From assembly GCA_030536555.1 (NCBI GenBank), contig JAUNPU010000002.1, positions 124,001-188,000 of the forward strand: a DNA stretch of 64,000 nt. The letters are read 5' to 3'. The translations under genes were made by a program, and so were the position numbers. The DNA comes from Eubacteriales bacterium (GTDB lineage: Bacteria; Bacillota; Clostridia; Lachnospirales; Lachnospiraceae). Numbering within the stretch: the first letter of the stretch is position 1; each line of letters begins with the position of its first letter. This document shows, piece after piece, positions 37,703 through 46,370 of the stretch. The notes beneath the pieces are model-generated. The model was given only the letters and a program-made list of their open reading frames with translations. It was not told the DNA's origin and did no database searches.

Positions 37703-38101
37703 ATGCAATTATCATTGATTCATCATGTAGCAATTATTGTTTCGGACTATGCATGTTCCAGAGATTTTTATGTGAATAAGCTGGGGTTCTCTGTAATCCG
37801 GGAGAACTTCCGGCCGGAGCGAAATGACTGGAAGCTGGACTTAAGGCTGGGGGATGCGGACGATCCCCAGGCGGTGGAACTGGAGATCTTTGGCATGCCG
37901 AATGCGCCGATGAGGGTGACGAATCCGGAAGCGTGCGGGCTGCGGCATCTGGCATTTCGCGTGGCATCGGTGGAGAATACGGTGAGAGAACTGGAGCAGA
38001 AGGGGATAGCCTGTGAGCCGATTCGAACAGATGAATTTACCGGCGGGAAGATGACGTTCTTCCGGGACCCGGACGGGCTGCCGCTGGAGCTGCATGAGTG
38101 A
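37703..38101 (+). CDS. VOC superfamily protein (glyoxalase I-like)
   Basis: 132 residues, the size of single-domain vicinal-oxygen-chelate proteins. IHHVAIIVSDYACSRDFYV, FYVNKLGFSVIRENFRPER, LRHLAFRV and FFRDPDGLPLELHE give the paired beta-alpha-beta modules with metal ligands H8, E58 area, H (LRHLAF) and E129. Members of the YaeR/SMU1112c branch have this size. The exact substrate is unknown. It starts the core-like, higher-GC segment. Confidence 0.85.
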   Translation: MQLSLIHHVAIIVSDYACSRDFYVNKLGFSVIRENFRPERNDWKLDLRLGDADDPQAVELEIFGMPNAPMRVTNPEACGLRHLAFRVASVENTVRELEQKGIACEPIRTDEFTGGKMTFFRDPDGLPLELHE

Positions 38102-38137
38102 GAAAATTGAACTCGTCAAATGGAGGAGAACACTGAC

Positions 38138-38551
38138 ATGGGAGAGCGAGAATATGAGTCTGATGGTGAGGTCAAAAGCTGCAGGGATGAGGAACAGCTT
38201 TGTGTGGCACGCCAGCAGTCGGTGGGGCGGCTGAGACAGGATATGACGGAGGAGAATCTGTGGCAGGCGATTCTGCTCTTTCAGGGCTGCCGGTTTACCA
38301 CGGCGAAAGGACTGGAATATACCTACTGCATTAAGCGGAATCACGAAGGTGGGCTGGGCAATGAGATTCTGTTCTCCAGGAAGGAGAAGACGATTACGCG
38401 GGCGACGGTGAATATTGCGTTTCAGAGGGCGCTGGCTCTGGGGAGAGTGGTCACGGGACCAAAGAAGCTGGGAGTGTTTGGGGCAAGCTATCTGTATCCG
38501 GTGTTTGTGAGGCTTGGGGTGATCGACAGAGGATTTTCATCTTTTACTTGA
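38138..38551 (+). CDS. Conserved hypothetical protein
   Basis: Not recognised. The ATG at 38138 follows GGAGGA and is preferred to 38120, which lies in the ribosome site; the product is 137 residues. The N-terminus is acidic. The rest (LWQAILLFQGCRFTT, YTYCIKRNHEGG, EILFSRKEKTITRATVNIAF, KKLGVFGASYLYPVF) is compact and soluble. The promoter of the valS T-box starts directly at its end. Confidence 0.65.
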   Translation: MGEREYESDGEVKSCRDEEQLCVARQQSVGRLRQDMTEENLWQAILLFQGCRFTTAKGLEYTYCIKRNHEGGLGNEILFSRKEKTITRATVNIAFQRALALGRVVTGPKKLGVFGASYLYPVFVRLGVIDRGFSSFT

Positions 38552-38576
38552 CAAATATTCCTGAAAACACTATCAT
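38548..38576 (+). promoter_or_regulatory. Promoter of the T-box/valS unit
   Basis: TTGACA at 38548-38553 (perfect consensus) and TATCAT at 38571-38576 are 17 bp apart. It overlaps the stop of the preceding gene and lies just upstream of the T-box leader. Confidence 0.75.
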
Positions 38577-38582
38577 ATTGAT

Positions 38583-38946
38583 TATATGATGACTGCGACG
38601 CTACAGAGTGGTCATCGTACCATACAGACAGAAAATGGCAGTGAAGAAGAGGAGTACGTCGCAAGTGCCCGTCAGAGAGAACCGCTCACCGGCTGAGAGG
38701 CGGTTTGGGGTAACGCGTGCGGAAGGTAGCTTCGGAGCCGGAGTGCTGAATGAGATGTGCCGGGACGACAGGGTATGTGAGATGCCGGTCGGTGCCGCAT
38801 ATCAGTAGGGATTCCCGTATCATCCACGTTACGGATGGAGAGATGTATCGCAGGGAGATTTTATGTGCCGGCGATATAATGAAGGTGGTACCGCGGAAAG
38901 TTTATTCGCCCTTTATGCAGAGGAATCTGTGTAAAGGGTGTTTTTA
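38583..38946 (+). promoter_or_regulatory. T-box leader controlling valS
   Basis: The conserved T-box sequence AAGGTGGTACCGCGG is at 38882-38896. The AGAGAGAACC...GCTGAGAGGCGGTT hairpin region near 38676-38712 fits the stem I distal loop. The anti-termination switch ends in a terminator whose arms CGCCCTTTATGCAG (38907-38920) and CTGTGTAAAGGGTG (38927-38940) are followed by TTTTT. Uncharged tRNA-Val would stabilise the antiterminator and allow valS transcription. The specifier codon was not identified with confidence. Confidence 0.92.
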
Positions 38947-38985
38947 TTTCCATCAAATTTTCAACAGGAAAGGAACAGGAGAAAC

Positions 38986-41637
38986 ATGAAAGAACTGGAA
39001 AAGACATATGACCCTTCTTCCATCGAGGAAAAGCTGTATCAGAAGTGGCTGGACAACAAGTATTTCCACGCAGACGCGGAGCGGGGCAGGCGAGAGGGCA
39101 AGAAGCCGTTTACCATTGTTATGCCGCCGCCGAACATCACCGGTCAGCTGCATATGGGACATGCGCTGGACAACACCATGCAGGATATTCTGACCCGTTA
39201 TAAGAGAATGCAGGGATACGAGGCGCTGTGGCAGCCGGGTACGGACCACGCAGCCATCGCTACCGAGGTGAAGGTTATCGACAAGCTGAGAAAGGAAGGC
39301 ATCGACAAGCACGACCTGGGTCGCGACGGCTTCCTGGAAGCATGCTGGGACTGGAAGAAGGAGTACGGCACCCGCATCATCAAGCAGCTCCACAAGTTAG
39401 GCTCCTCTGCGGACTGGGACAGAGAGCGGTTCACCATGGATCCGGGCTGCTCTGACGCAGTGCTGGAGGTATTTACCAAGTTATACGAGAAAGGCTACAT
39501 TTACAAGGGTTCCCGCATCATCAACTGGTGCCCGGTATGCCAGACTTCCATCTCTGATGCAGAGGTAGAGCATGAGGAGCAGGACGGCTTCTTCTGGCAC
39601 ATCAATTATCCGATTGTGGGTGAAGAGGGACGCTTCGTGGAGATCGCAACCACCCGTCCGGAGACCCTGCTTGGCGATACGGCTGTGGCAGTGAACCCGG
39701 AGGATGAGCGCTACAAGGATCTGGTAGGCAAGATGCTGGAGCTGCCGCTGACCGGCCGTCAGATTCCGGTGGTTGCAGATGCATACGTGGACAAGGAGTT
39801 TGGTACCGGCTGCGTGAAGATTACCCCGGCACATGACCCCAACGACTTCGAGGTGGGCAGACGCCACAACCTGCCGGAGATCTGCATCATGCACGACGAT
39901 GCCACCATCAACTGCCCGGGCAGCAAGTATGATGGTATGGACCGCTACGAGGCGAGAAAAGCCATGGTTGCTGACCTGACCGAGCAGGGACTTTTAGTGA
40001 AGGTGGTTCCCCACTCTCACAATGTAGGTACCCATGACCGCTGCAAGACCACCGTTGAGCCGATGGTGAAGCAGCAGTGGTTCGTGCGCATGGAGGAAAT
40101 GGCTAAGCCGGCCATCGAGGCACTTAAGAGCGGCGAGCTGAAGTTCGTTCCGGAGAGCTTTGGCAAGACTTACCTGCACTGGCTGGAAGGCATCCGTGAC
40201 TGGTGTATTTCCCGTCAGCTGTGGTGGGGTCACCGGATTCCGGCTTACTATTGCCAGGAGTGCGGCGAGATCGTCGTGGCAAAGTCCATGCCGGAGAAGT
40301 GCCCGAAGTGCGGCTGCACTCATTTCAGGCAGGACGAGGATACTCTGGATACCTGGTTCTCCTCCGCACTGTGGCCGTTCTCTACTCTGGGCTGGCCGGA
40401 AAATACCAGGGAGCTTGAGTATTTCTACCCGACCGACGTGCTGGTAACCGGTTACGATATTATTTTCTTCTGGGTAATTCGTATGGTATTCTCCGGAATC
40501 GAGCAGACCGGCAAGTGCCCGTTCAACACCGTGCTGATTCACGGTCTGGTTCGTGACAGCCAGGGACGCAAGATGAGCAAGTCTCTGGGCAACGGCATCG
40601 ATCCGCTGGAGGTCATCGACAAGTACGGCGCAGACGCACTGCGCATGACCCTGATCACCGGCAATGCACCGGGCAACGACATGCGTTTCTACTGGGAGCG
40701 GGTGGAGGCAAGCCGTAACTTTGCAAACAAGGTATGGAACGCATCCCGCTTCATCATGATGAATATGGAGAAGGCGCCGGTTCACGAGGTTGCTCTGACC
40801 GATCTGACCATGGCAGATAAGTGGATTCTGTCCAAGGCAAATACTCTGGCAAAGGACGTAACCGAGAATCTGGACAAGTTCGAGCTGGGCATCGCACTGC
40901 AGAAGGTATACGACTTTATCTGGGAGGAGTTCTGCGACTGGTACATCGAGATGGTGAAGCCGAGACTGTGGAACGACGAGGACAAGACTCAGGCGGCAGC
41001 CATCTGGACGTTGAAGACGGTACTGATCAATTCCCTGAAACTGCTGCATCCGTACATGCCGTTCATCACCGAGGAGATCTTCTGCAACCTGCAGGATGAG
41101 GAAGAGTCCATCATGATCTCTCAGTGGCCGGAGTACAAGGCAGAGTGGAGCTTTGAGGCGGAGGAGACCGCAGTGGAGACCATCAAGGAGGCAGTCCGCG
41201 CAATCCGTAACGTGCGTACTTCCATGAATGTTCCGCCCAGCAAGAAGGCGAAGGTCTATGTGGTTTCCGAGAATCAGGCACTGCTTGACATCTTCGAGCA
41301 CAGCAAGGTGTTCTTTGCAACCCTGGGCTACGCAGGCGAGGTATTCCTGCAGAAGGATAAGGCAGGCATTGCCGATGACGCTGTATCCGCAGTGATTCCA
41401 CAGGCAGCCATCTATATGCCGTTTGCAGAGCTGGTGGACGTTGCCAAGGAGATTGAGCGTCTGGCGAAGGAAAAAGAACGTCTGACCAAGGAGCTTGCAC
41501 GTGTCAACGGCATGCTGTCCAATGAGCGCTTCGTGAGCAAGGCTCCGCAGGCGAAGATTGACGAGGAGAAGGCAAAGCTTGAGAAGTACACCCAGATGAT
41601 GAATCAGGTGGAGGAGCGTCTGGCACAGCTTCAGTAA
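38986..41637 (+). CDS. valS: Valyl-tRNA synthetase
   Basis: Class I synthetase that charges tRNA-Val. The HIGH motif appears as PPPNITGQLHMGHALDN at about residues 46-62, the editing domain as TTRPETLLGDTAVAV, the zinc-like CxxC motifs near 424-445, and the KMSKS loop as GRKMSKSLGNG near 527-537. The C-terminal coiled arm is typical of ValRS. The ATG at 38986 has AGGAACAGGAG upstream. Length of 883 residues is normal. Regulation is by the T-box directly upstream. Confidence 0.98.
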   Translation: MKELEKTYDPSSIEEKLYQKWLDNKYFHADAERGRREGKKPFTIVMPPPNITGQLHMGHALDNTMQDILTRYKRMQGYEALWQPGTDHAAIATEVKVIDKLRKEGIDKHDLGRDGFLEACWDWKKEYGTRIIKQLHKLGSSADWDRERFTMDPGCSDAVLEVFTKLYEKGYIYKGSRIINWCPVCQTSISDAEVEHEEQDGFFWHINYPIVGEEGRFVEIATTRPETLLGDTAVAVNPEDERYKDLVGKMLELPLTGRQIPVVADAYVDKEFGTGCVKITPAHDPNDFEVGRRHNLPEICIMHDDATINCPGSKYDGMDRYEARKAMVADLTEQGLLVKVVPHSHNVGTHDRCKTTVEPMVKQQWFVRMEEMAKPAIEALKSGELKFVPESFGKTYLHWLEGIRDWCISRQLWWGHRIPAYYCQECGEIVVAKSMPEKCPKCGCTHFRQDEDTLDTWFSSALWPFSTLGWPENTRELEYFYPTDVLVTGYDIIFFWVIRMVFSGIEQTGKCPFNTVLIHGLVRDSQGRKMSKSLGNGIDPLEVIDKYGADALRMTLITGNAPGNDMRFYWERVEASRNFANKVWNASRFIMMNMEKAPVHEVALTDLTMADKWILSKANTLAKDVTENLDKFELGIALQKVYDFIWEEFCDWYIEMVKPRLWNDEDKTQAAAIWTLKTVLINSLKLLHPYMPFITEEIFCNLQDEEESIMISQWPEYKAEWSFEAEETAVETIKEAVRAIRNVRTSMNVPPSKKAKVYVVSENQALLDIFEHSKVFFATLGYAGEVFLQKDKAGIADDAVSAVIPQAAIYMPFAELVDVAKEIERLAKEKERLTKELARVNGMLSNERFVSKAPQAKIDEEKAKLEKYTQMMNQVEERLAQLQ

Positions 41638-41659
41638 CAGGAGCGAAAGATAGAGATAT

Positions 41660-41700
41660 GAACTAAAGGGGGCATCTGGTTGGAGGAACCGGGTGCCCCT
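41660..41700 (+). terminator. Hairpin after valS
   Basis: GGGGGCATCTGGTT and AACCGGGTGCCCC form a GC-rich stem around a short GGAGG loop at 41668-41699. No T run follows, so it may be a weak terminator. Confidence 0.5.
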
Positions 41701-41747
41701 GACTGTGTTGAGCGGACAGCCCGGGTGCCGGGGCGGTGAAATTGGAA

Positions 41748-41776
41748 TTGATTTATGAAATATTTTCCCGTATAAT
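41748..41776 (+). promoter_or_regulatory. Promoter of folC
   Basis: TTGATT at 41748-41753 and TATAAT at 41771-41776, spacing 17 bp. The ATG of folC is 60 bp downstream. Confidence 0.65.
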
Positions 41777-41835
41777 GATTAGGTCATAAGGTGGCATAAA
41801 GCCGCATAAGATAATAAGGTAAGATTACGGTTAGA

Positions 41836-43146
41836 ATGATGAGAGAACATGCAGGGGATTATCTGGAGCAGATCCCATTATGGACAAGAAAAAAGAATAC
41901 ACTGGAGCAGGTGGGAGACTTTCTGAGGGAACTGGGAAGTCCGGAGCGCCGGCTTAAGATCATCCACGTGGCGGGAACCAACGGAAAAGGCTCTGTCTGT
42001 GCAGACCTGACGGCGATCCTGATGGAAGCCGGCTATCAGGTGGGGACCTTTGTGTCTCCCCATCTGATCGACGTGAAGGAGCGTTTTCTGTGGAATGGCA
42101 GCCCGGTGGAGGAGAAGAGTTTCGAGGAAAGCTTTGAGAAGGTACGGGCGGTCACGGAACGCATGGTCGCGGCGGGATACAGCCATCCCACATTTTTTGA
42201 GTTTGTATTTCTCATGGCGATGGTGCTGTACGGCAGGATGCAGCCGGATTATGTGATCCTGGAGACAGGGCTTGGGGGACGGCTGGATACCACCAATGTG
42301 ATTGCCAATCCCATTGCCTGCATCATCACGTCCATCAGCCTGGATCACACCATGTATCTGGGGGACACGATCCCGCAGATCGCGGGGGAGAAGGCGGGCA
42401 TCATCAAGCCGCAGATCCCGGTGATCTACGACGACAATCAGCCGGAGGCATCGGCGGTGATCGCCGCGAAGGCGGACAAGCTTCACGCCCCGGCGTATGC
42501 TGTGGGGGAGGCGGATTCCTACAGGCAGGTGTCATTTGCCGCACCCTATCAGGCCATGAATGCGGCGCTGGCGGTGAAGGCGCTGGAGGTGCTGAAGGTG
42601 CCGGGGGTGGATGCGGATGTGTGCAGAAGGGGACTTTCAAAGGTACACTGGCAGGGACGCATGGAACAGGTGGGAAAGAATCTCTGGCTGGACGGCGCTC
42701 ACAATCCCGGCGGCATCCGGGCATTTATCCGGGCGGTGAAGGCGCAGCTGGGGGTGGAAGAATCTCGCGGCGAGGCAGGTGTACAGGCGCACGGAATGCG
42801 CGGCGAGGCAGGTGCCGGGGACGGCAAAGCCGGGCGGCTGCAGCTTGTGTTTGCGGCGGTTTCTGATAAGGATTACGGGGAAATGATCGGGATGCTCTGC
42901 AGGGAGCTGCCTGTCAGCCGGGTGACGGTGGCGCAGGTGGACAGTGCCCGTGCCACGGACCGGAATATCCTGATGGAGCAGTTTCGCCGTGCCGGATGTC
43001 CGGTGGTGGAGGCTTATGAAAGTGCGGCGGAAGCCATGGATGCGGCGCTGCACGCCAAAGGGGAGGAGGACCGGCTGTATGTGGTCGGTTCCCTCTACCT
43101 GATCGGAGAGATCAAGGGCTACTTAAGAGACAGGGAGGGAAGATAG
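41836..43146 (+). CDS. folC: Bifunctional folylpolyglutamate/dihydrofolate synthase
   Basis: Adds glutamate to folate; Mur-ligase fold. The P-loop VAGTNGKGSVCADL is near residues 46-59, and YVILETGLGGRLDTTNV, SLDHTMYLG and KAGIIKP follow, then LDGAHNP of the C-terminal domain near residue 285. Length is 436 residues, slightly long because of a Gly/Ala/Glu-rich insert at about residues 310-335 that is not conserved in FolC. Ribosome site is weak; ATG 41836 and ATG 41839 are both possible. Confidence 0.95.
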   Translation: MMREHAGDYLEQIPLWTRKKNTLEQVGDFLRELGSPERRLKIIHVAGTNGKGSVCADLTAILMEAGYQVGTFVSPHLIDVKERFLWNGSPVEEKSFEESFEKVRAVTERMVAAGYSHPTFFEFVFLMAMVLYGRMQPDYVILETGLGGRLDTTNVIANPIACIITSISLDHTMYLGDTIPQIAGEKAGIIKPQIPVIYDDNQPEASAVIAAKADKLHAPAYAVGEADSYRQVSFAAPYQAMNAALAVKALEVLKVPGVDADVCRRGLSKVHWQGRMEQVGKNLWLDGAHNPGGIRAFIRAVKAQLGVEESRGEAGVQAHGMRGEAGAGDGKAGRLQLVFAAVSDKDYGEMIGMLCRELPVSRVTVAQVDSARATDRNILMEQFRRAGCPVVEAYESAAEAMDAALHAKGEEDRLYVVGSLYLIGEIKGYLRDREGR

Positions 43147-43293
43147 ATGCTGGATTTTGAGGAAGAAATCAGCCGTTTCAAGCCGAGCATGGATGTGAGC
43201 GAGGTGGAGGACGCCATTGTAAAGGAAGATTTGACGGACATGACAGATCTGATGGTCGAGATGATGAAAGGAAGGTCCGGGCAGCAGGAGTAA
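43147..43293 (+). CDS. Small acidic protein downstream of folC
   Basis: A 48-residue frame starting MLDFEEEISRF and ending GRSGQQE, opening right after the folC stop. It is highly acidic (EVEDAIVKEDLTDMTDLMVEMM) with an amphipathic helix. GGGAAG just before the start serves as ribosome site. The next gene starts 37 bp later, so it is likely co-transcribed between folC and the TPR gene. No function known. Confidence 0.6.
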   Translation: MLDFEEEISRFKPSMDVSEVEDAIVKEDLTDMTDLMVEMMKGRSGQQE

Positions 43294-43330
43294 GAGGCGG
43301 CTGCGGACGGAGTGACAGGCGGAGATAAGA

Positions 43331-44638
43331 ATGGATGTAAGGAAAAAGAACAGTCAGATTGCAAATGCATATTATAATCTGGGTCTTGCCAAGGCGAAGC
43401 GGCGGGATTTGAGCGGCGCTGTGGAGGCCCTGAAGAGGAGTCTGCGCTTTGACAAGTTTCAGACGGACGCCAGAAACCTGCTGGGACTGATCTACAATGA
43501 GATCGGTGAGGTGGGCTCGGCTCTGACCCAGTGGATCATCAGCCTGAACCTGCAGGAGACGGACAATCTGGCGGAGGAATACTTGAGAAAGGTTCATGCA
43601 AGCCGGGGATATCTGGAGGTGGCGGATCAGGCAGCCAAGAAGTTCAACCAGGCGCTGATCTATGCCCAGAATGAAAATGAGGACTTAGCGGTGCTGCTTC
43701 TGATGCGGATGCTTACGGAGATGCCCAATTATGTGAAGGCACAGGAGCTTTTGGCGGTCCTGTACATCCACCACGAGGACTACACCAAGGCAGGTCGCTG
43801 CCTGTACCAGGCGCTGAAGGTGGATCAGTACAATCCCCATGCCCTGCGGCTGATGGCATATGTCAAGCAGAATACCGGCCGCGCTGAGGTAGAACGAAGG
43901 AAGATCAAGAATGCATTTTCCCACCGGCAGATGCAGGACGATGATATTATTCTGCCGCCCAGCTACCGGGAGAATACGGGCTGGCAGTCGGTGCTTAATA
44001 TCCTCGCCGGGCTGGTGATGGGTGCGGTGGTCATTTTCTTCCTGGTGATGCCTGCCAGCAAGGAGGCGCTGAATATCAGGCACAACGAGGAGCTGCGGCA
44101 GAGTCTGGAGGTCATCAACCAGAAGAGCATCGAGATCGACAGCCTGAACCAGAAGCTGGAGACGGCAGAGCTGATGCAGCAGAAGGCGGAGGAAGCCTTA
44201 AAGACCATGCAGAATGACAGCGGCAGTGTGCTGAGCCAGTATCAGAAGCTGGTGCAGATACTGGAAGCCTACCGGAACGCAGACCCGCGCACGGCGGCGC
44301 AGCTCTATGTGGGACTGGATGTGGAGACGCTGAATGACGGAGTGCTCAACGGCATCGTGGCATGGGTGCAGCAGGATATGACGGAAAATGGCTGGCAGCT
44401 TCTGGTGCAGATGGGCGATGAGGCCATGGCACAGGAAGGCGGTGCGGCGCAGGCAATCGACGCCTACCAGAAGAGCCTGCAGATCAAAGGTGACAATCCG
44501 GAGGTCATCTACAAGCTGGGTATGGCTTATGTGGCAGCCGGAGATACGGAGACGGCGAACCAGCATTTCGGGGATGTGATCATGAACTACCCGGATTCGG
44601 AGTACGCGGAGCAGGCGAAGGTGCAGCGGGGATATTAA
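43331..44638 (+). CDS. TPR-repeat membrane protein
   Basis: 435 residues. The N-terminal ~160 residues are TPR-like helical pairs (ANAYYNLGLAKAKRRDLSGA, ARNLLGLIYNEIGEVGSAL). One membrane helix at about residues 222-242 (ILAGLVMGAVVIFFLVMP) is followed by a coiled coil of ~70 residues and another TPR-like set at the C-terminus (NPEVIYKLGMAYVAAGDTE). So it is an inner-membrane protein with TPR domains on both sides. Partner unknown. A terminator follows and separates it from the spoIIA operon. Confidence 0.75.
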   Translation: MDVRKKNSQIANAYYNLGLAKAKRRDLSGAVEALKRSLRFDKFQTDARNLLGLIYNEIGEVGSALTQWIISLNLQETDNLAEEYLRKVHASRGYLEVADQAAKKFNQALIYAQNENEDLAVLLLMRMLTEMPNYVKAQELLAVLYIHHEDYTKAGRCLYQALKVDQYNPHALRLMAYVKQNTGRAEVERRKIKNAFSHRQMQDDDIILPPSYRENTGWQSVLNILAGLVMGAVVIFFLVMPASKEALNIRHNEELRQSLEVINQKSIEIDSLNQKLETAELMQQKAEEALKTMQNDSGSVLSQYQKLVQILEAYRNADPRTAAQLYVGLDVETLNDGVLNGIVAWVQQDMTENGWQLLVQMGDEAMAQEGGAAQAIDAYQKSLQIKGDNPEVIYKLGMAYVAAGDTETANQHFGDVIMNYPDSEYAEQAKVQRGY

Positions 44639-44689
44639 GACCGGCAGAGCATGGAACTGCCTGCAGACCGGGGACAGAGAAAAAGAAGA

Positions 44690-44739
44690 AAGACACGACA
44701 GAGAAAAAGCCAGATTGGCGCTCTGCCGTGTCTTTTTTT
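44690..44739 (+). terminator. Terminator between the TPR gene and spoIIAA
   Basis: Arms AAGACACGACAGAG (44690-44703) and CTCTGCCGTGTCTT (44721-44734) pair with one mismatch and are followed by TTTTT. Confidence 0.82.
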
Positions 44740-44788
44740 GCTGCATGGCAGGGAAATCTGTTTAACGGGACTGAAAGGAGCATGGAGC

Positions 44789-45130
44789 ATGACACAGCAG
44801 ACATTTATGTATGAGGCAAAGGAGCAGATTCTGATCATTCATCTGCCCAGGGAACTGGATCACCACAACTGCAGGGATTTGAAGTACGAGACGGACCTTT
44901 TGCTGGCGGAAAATTATATTACCAAGGTGGTATTTGACTTCTCCAGGACGGAATTCATGGATTCGTCCGGAATCGGAATTCTGTTGAACCGCTACAAGCA
45001 GATGGCGCGCAGCGGCGGCAAGGTGACCTTGTACGGCGTCAATGCGCAGGTGGGGCGGGTGCTGGCAATCGGCGGAATCAACCGGCTGATGGAGCATTTT
45101 GACACGAAGGAGGCGGCGGTAGCCGGGTGA
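44789..45130 (+). CDS. spoIIAA: Anti-sigma F factor antagonist (SpoIIAA)
   Basis: STAS-domain protein (113 residues). FSRTEFMDSSGIGILLNRYKQ contains the DSSG motif with the serine phosphorylated by SpoIIAB. When unphosphorylated it releases sigma-F from SpoIIAB in the forespore. The ATG at 44789 follows GAAAGGAG by about 8 bp. The operon promoter must lie between the terminator at 44739 and this start; a sigma-H type is expected by analogy with Bacillus, but no convincing match was found. Confidence 0.95.
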   Translation: MTQQTFMYEAKEQILIIHLPRELDHHNCRDLKYETDLLLAENYITKVVFDFSRTEFMDSSGIGILLNRYKQMARSGGKVTLYGVNAQVGRVLAIGGINRLMEHFDTKEAAVAG

Positions 45131-45182
45131 GCCTGCGGGCGTTTGAAATCTGCGGGGCAGCAGAATACGGGAGGAATGAGCG

Positions 45183-45599
45183 ATGGAACGGTTTCAGATG
45201 CAGATTGAGAGTCTGTCAAAAAATGAAGAGTTCGCCAGAGTGGTGGTCGTGGTATTTTTGAGCCGTCTGGACCCTACGCTGGAGGAAATGGAGGATGTGA
45301 AGACGGCGGTCTCGGAGGCGGTGACCAATGCGGTGATTCACGGGTATCAGGGAAACGGGGGAATCATTGAGCTGGAGGTCACGGTGGACGGGGCGGTGCT
45401 GACGGTGATTGTGCGGGATACCGGCACCGGAATCCGGGATGTGCGGCGTGCCATGGAGCCTATGTACACCACCGATAAGACCGGAACCCGGTCGGGGATG
45501 GGATTCTCCTTCATGGAGGCATTTATGGATGAGGTTCAGGTGGAGTCGGAACCGGGCAGGGGGACGACGGTGACCATGAGAAAGAAAATCGGCGGGTGA
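45183..45599 (+). CDS. spoIIAB: Anti-sigma F factor / serine kinase (SpoIIAB)
   Basis: A GHKL-type kinase that binds sigma-F and phosphorylates SpoIIAA. Length is 138 residues. The N box is EAVTNAVIHGY, the G1 box VRDTGTGIRD, and the G2 box SGMGFSFMEAFMD. GGGAGGA lies a few bases upstream. It follows spoIIAA by 52 bp and precedes sigF by 6 bp, the standard tricistronic operon. Confidence 0.96.
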   Translation: MERFQMQIESLSKNEEFARVVVVVFLSRLDPTLEEMEDVKTAVSEAVTNAVIHGYQGNGGIIELEVTVDGAVLTVIVRDTGTGIRDVRRAMEPMYTTDKTGTRSGMGFSFMEAFMDEVQVESEPGRGTTVTMRKKIGG

Positions 45600-45605
45600 C
45601 GGCTC

Positions 45606-46325
45606 ATGGAGGAGACCATCAGACTGCTGAATCTGGCGCACGAAGGAGACCGGCAGGCGCGGGAGCAGCTGGTCATGAACAACGTGGGGCTGGTGTGGAG
45701 CATCGTCCGACACTTTTCCGGGCGGGGCTATGAGCTGGAAGACCTGTACCAGATCGGCTGCATCGGCCTTTTGAAGGCCATTGACAAGTTCGACGTGAGC
45801 TTTCAGGTGAAGTTCTCCACCTACGCGGTGCCGATGATCACCGGGGAAATCAAGCGGTTTCTGCGGGATGACGGCATGATCAAGGTAAGCCGCTCCATCA
45901 AGGAGCTTGGCATGCGGGTCCGCAGCGTCCGGGAGCAGCTGACCAATGAGCAGGGAAGAGAGCCGGGGCTGGAGGAGATCGCCGGAAAGCTTGGGGTCAG
46001 CCGCGAGGAGGTGGCGGCTTCTCTGGAAGCAGCTGCGGAGGTGGAATCTATATACAAGACGGTGGCGTCGGGGGACGATCAGAGCCTCTGCCTGCTGGAC
46101 AGGCTTCCCGACGAGCGGGCGGAGCAGGAGCAGCTGATGAATCAGATGGTGCTGAAGCAGTTGCTGGAGCAGCTGGAGGAGAAGGAGCGGGACATTATCA
46201 TCCGCCGCTATTTTGAAAATCAGACCCAGAGCAGAATTGCCGCCGACCTGCACATTTCCCAGGTTCAGGTCTCGCGGCTGGAAAAAAAGATTCTGCGCCG
46301 GATGCGGGAATATCTGAATCCATGA
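45606..46325 (+). CDS. sigF: RNA polymerase sigma-F factor
   Basis: Forespore-specific sigma factor of 239 residues. Region 2 is seen as LVWSIVRHFSGRGYELEDL YQIGCIGL (2.1-2.2) and FSTYAVPMITGEIKRFLRD; region 4 as LLEQLEEKERDIIIRRYFEN and QVQVSRLEKKILRRMREYL with its HTH. Size and order behind spoIIAB match SigF. The last bases of the gene carry a sigma-G-like -35 element for the downstream spoVA genes. Confidence 0.96.
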   Translation: MEETIRLLNLAHEGDRQAREQLVMNNVGLVWSIVRHFSGRGYELEDLYQIGCIGLLKAIDKFDVSFQVKFSTYAVPMITGEIKRFLRDDGMIKVSRSIKELGMRVRSVREQLTNEQGREPGLEEIAGKLGVSREEVAASLEAAAEVESIYKTVASGDDQSLCLLDRLPDERAEQEQLMNQMVLKQLLEQLEEKERDIIIRRYFENQTQSRIAADLHISQVQVSRLEKKILRRMREYLNP

Positions 46326-46337
46326 TCAGCCATACTA
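46308..46337 (+). promoter_or_regulatory. Sigma-G-like promoter of spoVAA-AB-AC
   Basis: GAATA at 46308-46312, 18 bp, CATACTA at 46331-46337. The known forespore sigma-G pattern is roughly GnATR, 17-18 bp, CATnnTA, so both parts match. It overlaps the end of sigF and lies about 35 bp before the next gene. spoVA operons are sigma-G-dependent in Bacillus. Not tested here. Confidence 0.55.
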
Positions 46338-46370
46338 AAAGCAGAATGACAGAAAGGGAAGTGAGGAAAT

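Noticed and set aside
38608..38989. Two small open frames (66 and 79 codons) before valS
   Set aside because: They lie in the T-box leader and its terminator; the RNA structure explains the sequence.
39994..41301. 435-codon minus-strand frame opposite valS
   Set aside because: Overlaps essential ValRS motifs; composition artefact.
44740..44788. Sigma-H promoter for spoIIAA-spoIIAB-sigF
   Set aside because: Expected by analogy with Bacillus, but only weak AGGGAAAT-like similarity was found, below the level I would report.
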